Of a DNA stretch of 64,000 nucleotides, positions 58,687-64,000 are shown piece after piece. Position 1 is the first letter of the stretch. Each line of letters starts with the position of its first letter. Under the pieces are notes generated by a model. The model was given only the letters and a program-made list of their open reading frames with translations. It was not told the origin of the DNA and ran no database searches. Source of the DNA: CAYNRA01 sp046296415 (GTDB taxonomy: Bacteria > Bacteroidota > Bacteroidia > Cytophagales > Spirosomataceae); contig JBKBLN010000001.1 in assembly GCA_046296415.1 (NCBI GenBank), positions 372,001 through 436,000 of the forward strand. Reading direction: 5' to 3'. Both the position numbers and the translations under genes were made by a program.

Positions 58687-59570
58687 CGGCCTGCCACTTG
58701 CATTTTTAAGGTATAAACGGATTTACTTGCTGTTATAAACAAAGTCTTTTGGTCTTTCCCGCCAAACGTTACATTGGCAGTCCAAGGTTCTGGAACGGGG
58801 ATATGACCAATTTTCTCTCCCTTGGGATTGAATATCGTAACCCCCTTTCCGGTCAAATAAATATTGCCTAGTGCATCTATGGTCATGCCATCGGAGCCCA
58901 TTTCGGCAAAGAGCATACGTTGTGAAAGGGTTCCATCGGCCAGAATGGAATAGCGGTAGGTTTTTTGATCTTTGATGTCAGCGACATACAAAAAACGTCC
59001 ATCTGGACTACCAATTATTCCATTGGGTTGAACGAGACCTTCTTCGAGTAGTTCGGGTACTTGTTTACCCTCCATTAGTCGATAAACCCCTTTTTTGTCT
59101 AAATCGGGGGTTTTATGTTGCCAGTACGGGCGTACGTAGAAGGGATCCGTGAAATAGACCGTTTTTGTTGTGGGGTGAATCCATAAGTCATTTGGGCCAT
59201 TGAATCGTTTTCCTTGGTACCTACCGGGCATGATCAACTGGTAGGATAGGCTTGCTACATCGTAGGCCCTTATCTCATTTAACTCATCTGAACATGCCCA
59301 TAACGTGCCGTTGGGATGAAAATAGAGGCCATTAGCACGGCCGGTACCTTCTTTGTACAGCAAAAGCTGCTCCGATGTGGTATACACCCAAATGCGGTCG
59401 TTAGGTTGATCTGTAAAATAGATATCACCATTGGGGTGCCTGGCGGGTCCTTCAGTAAAGGAAAATTGGTTGGCTACCAAGGTGAGTTGTGCACCCGGAG
59501 CAATGAGGTGGGAGATGTCGAATCCTGGAAAGATTTGCAAGAAAAAGAGCCAGAGTGAAAGTGTGATCAT
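58683..59570 (-). CDS. SMP-30/gluconolactonase family secreted protein
   Basis: 295 residues from the ATG at 59570, which overlaps the stop of the upstream amidase gene as ATGA; the frame extends further with no support. A signal peptide begins MITLSLWLFFLQIFPGF. The beta-propeller repeats are seen as FTEGPARHPNGDIYFTDQPN, KRFNGPNDLWIHPTTKTVYF and GSPDGRFLYVADIKDQKTYR, with the metal-binding Glu and Asn of the lactonase active site. It hydrolyses sugar lactones. Together with the amidohydrolase opposite it suggests a lactone-related theme. Confidence 0.88.
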   Translation of the reverse strand: MITLSLWLFFLQIFPGFDISHLIAPGAQLTLVANQFSFTEGPARHPNGDIYFTDQPNDRIWVYTTSEQLLLYKEGTGRANGLYFHPNGTLWACSDELNEIRAYDVASLSYQLIMPGRYQGKRFNGPNDLWIHPTTKTVYFTDPFYVRPYWQHKTPDLDKKGVYRLMEGKQVPELLEEGLVQPNGIIGSPDGRFLYVADIKDQKTYRYSILADGTLSQRMLFAEMGSDGMTIDALGNIYLTGKGVTIFNPKGEKIGHIPVPEPWTANVTFGGKDQKTLFITASKSVYTLKMQVAGR

Positions 59571-60406
59571 TTTGAGGCATGGGATTGAATGCCTAATGCC
59601 AACCAATTGGCTAGCGCTTGGCGGTTGTTGGGAATTAATAAACGTCGTTGGTCAAACGGATTGGCAATGTTACCAACCTCTATGTAGACCATCGGGGGAA
59701 TGGTTTCCCGCAGCATAAACAAGTCACGAGCGGTTACCGATCCGGTATATCCACGATTCTTTTGAAAAGCATCGTATTTTTCTTTTAGTTTTTGTTGCAT
59801 GGCGGTAGCTAATTCTTCTCCAATCGAACTGCCCTCCTTAAAGTAAAAAAATACATCCACTTTTTGGCCTTCATAGCGGGAATCTACGTGGATTTCGACA
59901 CAACGCTGGTGGGTGTAGCCTTTCTTTTTGTTTTCGGTGTATAGTTCATTCACGATCTCGGCACGTTGTCTCAGGCGGGCGCGTTGATCGAGGGGAATTT
60001 TTTGATCCCCCCATACTCGCTCGTCTTTGTCGGGTTCTAAAAATTGGGCATTTCGAATTCCGTCGTTTTCATCACGCACAATTAGGTAGACTTTGGCACT
60101 TTGACTAATTAGATTACGAGCTAAGCGCAGCGTAATATCGTAAGCATATTCATCTTCACATAACCAACCCTCTTTTACCTTGGCCATAGCGCCAGGGTCG
60201 GGGCCTCCATGACCGGAAATCAAGTAGAACACCTGTCCTTGTAAGGATTTTCCTTCGATCGGTGTATCCGCATAAGTGTCACCAAAAATGTCGTATCGAA
60301 ATCCTTTGACTGCTTTTTTGGTTGGCCCTTGCCGAAGTTGTGGACTTTGCGCGATCAAACGGTTTGATACGCACAAAAGAAAAAATAGAAGATGAATAGA
60401 CCGCAT
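59567..60406 (-). CDS. N-acetylmuramoyl-L-alanine amidase-like zinc hydrolase (Amidase_3)
   Basis: 279 residues with a signal peptide (MRSIHLLFFLLCVSNRLIAQ). Zinc ligands of the Amidase_3 fold are in YLISGHGGPDPGA (His), EDEYAYDITLRLAR (Glu) and EIHVDS (His), and the catalytic Glu is in YIEVGNIANP. The usual SxHxN is EIHVDSRYEG, and an insertion QKVDVFFYFKEGSSIG follows. It cleaves the bond between N-acetylmuramic acid and L-alanine in peptidoglycan, or a related amide, in the periplasm. Coupled by ATGA to the SMP-30 gene. Confidence 0.88.
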   Translation of the reverse strand: MRSIHLLFFLLCVSNRLIAQSPQLRQGPTKKAVKGFRYDIFGDTYADTPIEGKSLQGQVFYLISGHGGPDPGAMAKVKEGWLCEDEYAYDITLRLARNLISQSAKVYLIVRDENDGIRNAQFLEPDKDERVWGDQKIPLDQRARLRQRAEIVNELYTENKKKGYTHQRCVEIHVDSRYEGQKVDVFFYFKEGSSIGEELATAMQQKLKEKYDAFQKNRGYTGSVTARDLFMLRETIPPMVYIEVGNIANPFDQRRLLIPNNRQALANWLALGIQSHASK

Positions 60407-60502
60407 TAGTCAAAAATCAAAAAAAACGAGATAATTTCCTAATGAAACGACTTACCTTGGAAGAATTGGGTTTAATTTTACAAGTAAAGTTGAAAAATTG
60501 AT

Positions 60503-61504
60503 ATGAAAAGAATCGGGTTTATCACCTTCATGATTTGGAGTTTACTCGCTTGTCAGTCCGAATCAAATAAACAAGAAGCCGCTGTTGTTGAAACGCCATC
60601 CGTGCAGGTTCCTTTATTTCAAGCGGACTCTGCCTATGCCTACGTTGCCAAACAAGTGGCATTTGGACCTCGAGTCCCCAACTCCAAAGCACATCGGCAA
60701 ACGGGAGATTGGATCATCCAACAGCTCAAAGCTTGGGGATGGGAAGTTCAAGAGCAGCCTTTCACCGCCGTAACGTACGATGGAGTTAAACTGAAATCAA
60801 GAAATATCATTGCCTCCTATCAGCCACAAGTTGCTAAACGTATTTTGTTAGGGGCCCATTGGGATACTCGCCCTATGGCCGATAAAGATGTAGCCCGGGT
60901 AAATGAGGCCATTGATGGAGCCAATGATGGCGGTAGTGGGGTCGGGGTTTTACTTGAAATTGCCCGTTCGATCCAAGCGAGTTCGGTAAAACCGCAGGTG
61001 GGAATCGATATGATTTTCTTTGATGCTGAGGATTGGGGGGCGCCTAGCTCATCCACCGCACCGCCCATTAATGCGTATGGTGGTTATTGTTTAGGCTCTG
61101 ACTATTGGGCAAAAAATCCACACAAACCGGGTTATTCGGCCTATTTTGGTATTTTGTTGGACATGGTTGGTGCGAAAGGAGCCCAGTTTCGGTATGATAC
61201 CGAATCCATGCAGGCGGCTCCTTCGGTCGTTCGTCGGGTTTGGGATAAAGGGGCGTCTTTAGGCTTCGGTCGCTATTTTATCTTCGAAGAAGCCGGTGGA
61301 CTAATCGACGACCACATCCCGGTCATTCGAGAGGCCAAGATCCCCATGATTGATATAATTGATCTTCGAAAAAATGATAAGTTTTTCTTTGACGAACACC
61401 ACACACATGGTGACTCGATGCCCGTGATCGATAAATCCACACTTCAAGCGGTTGGACAAACAGTTTTAGCCATTCTATTTGAAGAAACTGCGGAGGTCTC
61501 CTAA
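60503..61504 (+). CDS. M28 family lipoprotein, glutaminyl-peptide cyclotransferase-like
   Basis: 333 residues with a lipoprotein signal, MKRIGFITFMIWSLLAC, lipidated at Cys17. The zinc-site blocks are ILLGAHWDTRP, DGANDGGSGVGVLLEIARS, DMIFFDAEDWGAP, LLDMVGA and the C-terminal IDDHIPVI and FDEHHTHGDSMP. DAEDWG and HTHGDSM are the pattern of animal and bacterial glutaminyl cyclases, which convert N-terminal Gln to pyroglutamate, so this is the best guess over aminopeptidase. The stop overlaps the convergent GH3 gene by four bases. Confidence 0.9.
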   Translation: MKRIGFITFMIWSLLACQSESNKQEAAVVETPSVQVPLFQADSAYAYVAKQVAFGPRVPNSKAHRQTGDWIIQQLKAWGWEVQEQPFTAVTYDGVKLKSRNIIASYQPQVAKRILLGAHWDTRPMADKDVARVNEAIDGANDGGSGVGVLLEIARSIQASSVKPQVGIDMIFFDAEDWGAPSSSTAPPINAYGGYCLGSDYWAKNPHKPGYSAYFGILLDMVGAKGAQFRYDTESMQAAPSVVRRVWDKGASLGFGRYFIFEEAGGLIDDHIPVIREAKIPMIDIIDLRKNDKFFFDEHHTHGDSMPVIDKSTLQAVGQTVLAILFEETAEVS

Positions 61505-63018
61505 CGAATAAGCGGCAAGAGGTCATCTAAGTACTCGCGTGAATTTGCCAGCCGGGGTACTTTGTTTTGGCCTCCCAGTTTTCCACGTTTTTCCATCCAC
61601 CGGTAAAAAGTGCCGGACGGGACAAAGTGGACTATGGGGCGAAGCAGTGCCATGTCCAAATACCGCTTAGCATCGTAGTCGGAGTTAACATTTCGAATGG
61701 TCTGATCCAACGTTTGTATGAACACCTCGGGATCTGATGGCGGAACCAGGCATTCAATCACCCATTCGTGTCGGCCCTTGGTTTTATTGTCCATGTAAAC
61801 GGGTCCTGCCGTATAATCCGAAATCATGGCTCCGGTAGCTGAGCAAGCTTGGGTGATGGCACTTTCGGCATTTTCGATGATGACCTCTTCTCCAAACGCA
61901 TTGATAAAATGCTTGGTTCGGCCACTCACTTTCAATCGAAACGGATACCGTGAGGTAAATCGGATGGTATCGCCAATACGATATCGCCAAAGTCCACTGT
62001 TGGTGGAAATGAGGAGTGCATAATTTTTCCCTATTTCAACTTGGTCAAGTGTCAGGACGGTTGGCATTTCTTCCTGGTTTTCATCCATCGGAATGAATTC
62101 ATAAAAAATACCGTAATCCAGCATCAGAAGCATCTCACCAACTTTGGAGAGGTCGTCCTGTATACCAAAAAAACCCTCTGAGGCATTGTAGGTCTCCATG
62201 TACTTCACGGCCGAAGAGGGGAATAATTTGGTTTGAAATAACTCTCGGTAGGGTTGAAAATTGACAGCACCATGAACGAAGATTTCAAATTGAGGCCAAA
62301 TTTCCAACAGATTTTGGGCACCTGTTCGTTGGAGAATATTTTCCAATAACACGACGGTCCAAGTGGGTACACCTAAGATACTGGTTACATTCTCGCGCGA
62401 GCAGATTTCAATCATTTGGTCCATTTTATCCTCCCACTTATCTAGCAAGGCGACTTCGATCGGGGGAGTTCGAATGTAATCGGCCCAGGTGGGAAGGTTT
62501 TTCATAATCACGGCAGAAACGTCCCCAACCTGTGTTTCAGGATTGAATGGGTTTTCATGCAGTGCCCCTCCAATGGATAACCCTTTGCCATCATATATTT
62601 TGGATTCCGGATCATTTTCGAAAATCAATGTCATGACATCCTTCCCCCCTCGAAAATGGCCCTCCTCTAGAGATTCTGGAGAAACGGGGATGAATTTACT
62701 GCGGGCATTGGTAGTTCCGGAAGACTTTGAAAACCATTGGATGTCGGTAGGCCAAAGGATATTTTGTTCACCTCGTAGGTTTCGTTCAATAAAAGGGTAG
62801 ATATCTTCATAATTGGAGATCGGCACGCGTGATTGAAAATCTTGGACGGTCTGAATGCTTTGATAGCCGTATTTTTTCCCCCATTCGGTATGGCGTGCCG
62901 AGGTCATCAAGGTCTTGAATACGTCTAGTTGAGTTTCGATCGGATTCGCCCGAAAATGCGCAATCCGCTCCATACGTCGTTTAATAAAAAAACCTAATAC
63001 TTCATTTAAAATACCCAC
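61501..63018 (-). CDS. GH3 auxin-responsive promoter family protein (acyl-adenylate-forming fold)
   Basis: 505 residues from a GTG at 63018, MGILNEVLGFFIKRRM; the longer TTG start two codons upstream is less likely. The ANL-type fold is recognised by WFSKSSGTTNARSKFIPVSP at about 110-129 (P-loop SSGTT), YNASEGFFGIQDD and LISTNSGLWRYRIGDTIRFT near 345. GH3 proteins in plants conjugate amino acids to jasmonate or auxin; bacterial versions are uncharacterised. It ends in EYLDDLLPLIR. Convergent overlap with the M28 gene. Confidence 0.9.
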   Translation of the reverse strand: MGILNEVLGFFIKRRMERIAHFRANPIETQLDVFKTLMTSARHTEWGKKYGYQSIQTVQDFQSRVPISNYEDIYPFIERNLRGEQNILWPTDIQWFSKSSGTTNARSKFIPVSPESLEEGHFRGGKDVMTLIFENDPESKIYDGKGLSIGGALHENPFNPETQVGDVSAVIMKNLPTWADYIRTPPIEVALLDKWEDKMDQMIEICSRENVTSILGVPTWTVVLLENILQRTGAQNLLEIWPQFEIFVHGAVNFQPYRELFQTKLFPSSAVKYMETYNASEGFFGIQDDLSKVGEMLLMLDYGIFYEFIPMDENQEEMPTVLTLDQVEIGKNYALLISTNSGLWRYRIGDTIRFTSRYPFRLKVSGRTKHFINAFGEEVIIENAESAITQACSATGAMISDYTAGPVYMDNKTKGRHEWVIECLVPPSDPEVFIQTLDQTIRNVNSDYDAKRYLDMALLRPIVHFVPSGTFYRWMEKRGKLGGQNKVPRLANSREYLDDLLPLIR

Positions 63019-63057
63019 TGACAAAAGAAGTTGATGGTGTAAAATTACAGTTATTTC

Positions 63058-63939
63058 TCAAAAGTAACCGAGGGCCTTGGCTCGGTCGGGGTAATCGGTG
63101 ATCAAACCATCACAACCTAGTTTTTGGATGCGTTCCATATCCTGGGGCTGATTGACCGTCCAAGGGATGACCCGAAGGCCGAGTTGATGACATATCTTCA
63201 CCCGGTCTTGAGTCACTTGTGAATAGTGAGGACTCCAAATGTCTGGTAAAAAACCAAGTCTTTTCCATTGAAGCTCCAAGGAATTATCGTCTTCCGGCTC
63301 GATAAGCCAAGCGAGTGTAGCCTTGGGAAGAAATCCCTTTTTCTTGCCCTCATACCAGTATTTTAGAACCTCGGCATCAAAGCTTTGGATCACCAACTGA
63401 GAATCTGGAATTCCAGAGGATTTCCAAACGGTAGCTACCAAAGTGCAAAACGTGGGTATATCGGGTTGTGAGGTCCCGACTTCGGAAGATACACTTTTTA
63501 TTTCGATTGAATAGACCACTCCTGTGGAGGAGGTTTGGCGTAAAACATCCGACAAAAGTGGCTTGACGGTCGGGACAGGCTTTTGTTCTGGAAACCTCGG
63601 ATTGCCCCGAATTCCGACATCGTACGTTTGAATAACCGAATAGGGAAGTTGATACATCGGTACCGGACGGGTAACCGGATTTCCGTTGGGGTCTGTGCTA
63701 ATGTCCGGATGAAAATACGGTTCATGCGACACAACAACTTGGTGGTCTTTTGAGATCACGACATCCATTTCCAATGTCTTTATACCCAATGAAAGGGCAT
63801 GTTGAAAGGCTGGAATGGAGTTCTCAGGACGCAAGCCCCTACAGCCTCGGTGGCCTTGAATCTCAAATGATTTGGTTTGGGCTGAAAGTGGCATAGAAAA
63901 GAAAGAGAGAAAGATGAGAACAGGTAAGGAAAATTTCAT
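63058..63939 (-). CDS. Glycerophosphodiester phosphodiesterase family protein (secreted)
   Basis: 293 residues with a signal peptide (MKFSLPVLIFLSFFSMPLSA). The GDPD barrel begins IQGHRGCRGLRPENSIPAFQ (His-Arg-Gly and Glu-Asn of the metal site), then TLEMDVVISKDHQVVVSHEP with the E-M-D and H. It ends with IPWTVNQPQDMERIQKLGCD and GLITDYPDRA. It hydrolyses glycerophosphodiesters in the periplasm. It follows the GH3 gene upstream on the same strand; the last 61 bases of the window contain no further gene. Confidence 0.95.
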   Translation of the reverse strand: MKFSLPVLIFLSFFSMPLSAQTKSFEIQGHRGCRGLRPENSIPAFQHALSLGIKTLEMDVVISKDHQVVVSHEPYFHPDISTDPNGNPVTRPVPMYQLPYSVIQTYDVGIRGNPRFPEQKPVPTVKPLLSDVLRQTSSTGVVYSIEIKSVSSEVGTSQPDIPTFCTLVATVWKSSGIPDSQLVIQSFDAEVLKYWYEGKKKGFLPKATLAWLIEPEDDNSLELQWKRLGFLPDIWSPHYSQVTQDRVKICHQLGLRVIPWTVNQPQDMERIQKLGCDGLITDYPDRAKALGYF

Positions 63940-64000
63940 GTTTACCTTTTATCGTTTTGGTTAAATTAGATAAAAAATTCGGATGTCCATGTCAATTTAT

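Overview
The window looks like a chromosomal segment of a member of the Bacteroidota, most likely a Cytophagales-type freshwater or soil bacterium (order-level placement is inference). Support comes from a SusC/SusD outer-membrane pair, a DUF4295 ribosomal-operon protein, many short Sec and lipoprotein signal peptides, and TAnnTTTG-type -7 promoter boxes (clearest upstream of rpmG, at 884-914, with TTG 20 bases upstream). There is no rRNA, tRNA or CRISPR array that I can see. Housekeeping genes include rpmG, ftsY, pnuC, an ABC-F ATPase, terC and proline dehydrogenase. Most of the rest is secreted, periplasmic or surface metabolism: an M1 and two M28 peptidases, a carboxylesterase, an amidase, a class C beta-lactamase-like hydrolase, a GH20 hexosaminidase, GDPD, a SMP-30 lactonase and a fuconolactonase-like amidohydrolase.

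The outstanding region is 3.26-13.75 kb, an AT-rich accessory island. It opens with the decayed C-terminus of a tyrosine recombinase, in which the catalytic Tyr reads as Asn and the last ten or so codons are frameshifted. Near both edges are related sequences sharing GCACATTTGC and CAACGC; the right one is a 21-bp inverted repeat with one mismatch. Between them is a single-direction locus: hsdM, hsdS, a small P-loop NTPase gene with a stop codon inside its Walker A motif, an Abi_C-type abortive-infection gene, a 4-TM membrane protein plus a DUF4868-like protein that together resemble the Kiwa pair KwaA/KwaB, a DUF6978-like plus DUF1828/DUF1829 pair, and hsdR. Several joints overlap or abut. 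This reads as a type I restriction-modification operon that has collected several further defence modules between hsdS and hsdR.

From 14.4 to 28.6 kb come a DUF3127 protein, a 353-aa protein with a DxDDTA motif like that of class II terpene cyclases, a CN hydrolase/GNAT/SnoaL operon, a carboxylesterase, terC followed by a 51-codon membrane ORF that carries a long hairpin, an M1 aminopeptidase, and an amidase-pnuC-SRAP operon. From 28.7 to 36.9 kb are proline dehydrogenase and small or secreted proteins, separated by two arrays of tandem palindromic repeats (68 bp x about 3; 38 bp x 4), then the ABC-F gene.

From 37 to 46 kb are an isolated SusC/SusD pair, a metallo-beta-lactamase/double-rhodanese gene with DoxX, and a Gfo/Idh/MocA dehydrogenase with a TIM-barrel isomerase separated by an intrinsic terminator-like hairpin. 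From 46 to 55.5 kb are a methyltransferase, ftsY, two SGNH-type proteins, GH20, and a carbamoyltransferase-SGNH-DUF5989-SxtJ group that probably modifies a secreted or surface glycan. The final 8.5 kb holds a fused membrane/spermidine-synthase-like protein, a lactonase, SMP-30, a zinc amidase, a glutaminyl-cyclase-like M28 lipoprotein, a GH3-family protein and GDPD, arranged as convergent pairs, two of which overlap by four bases at their stop codons.
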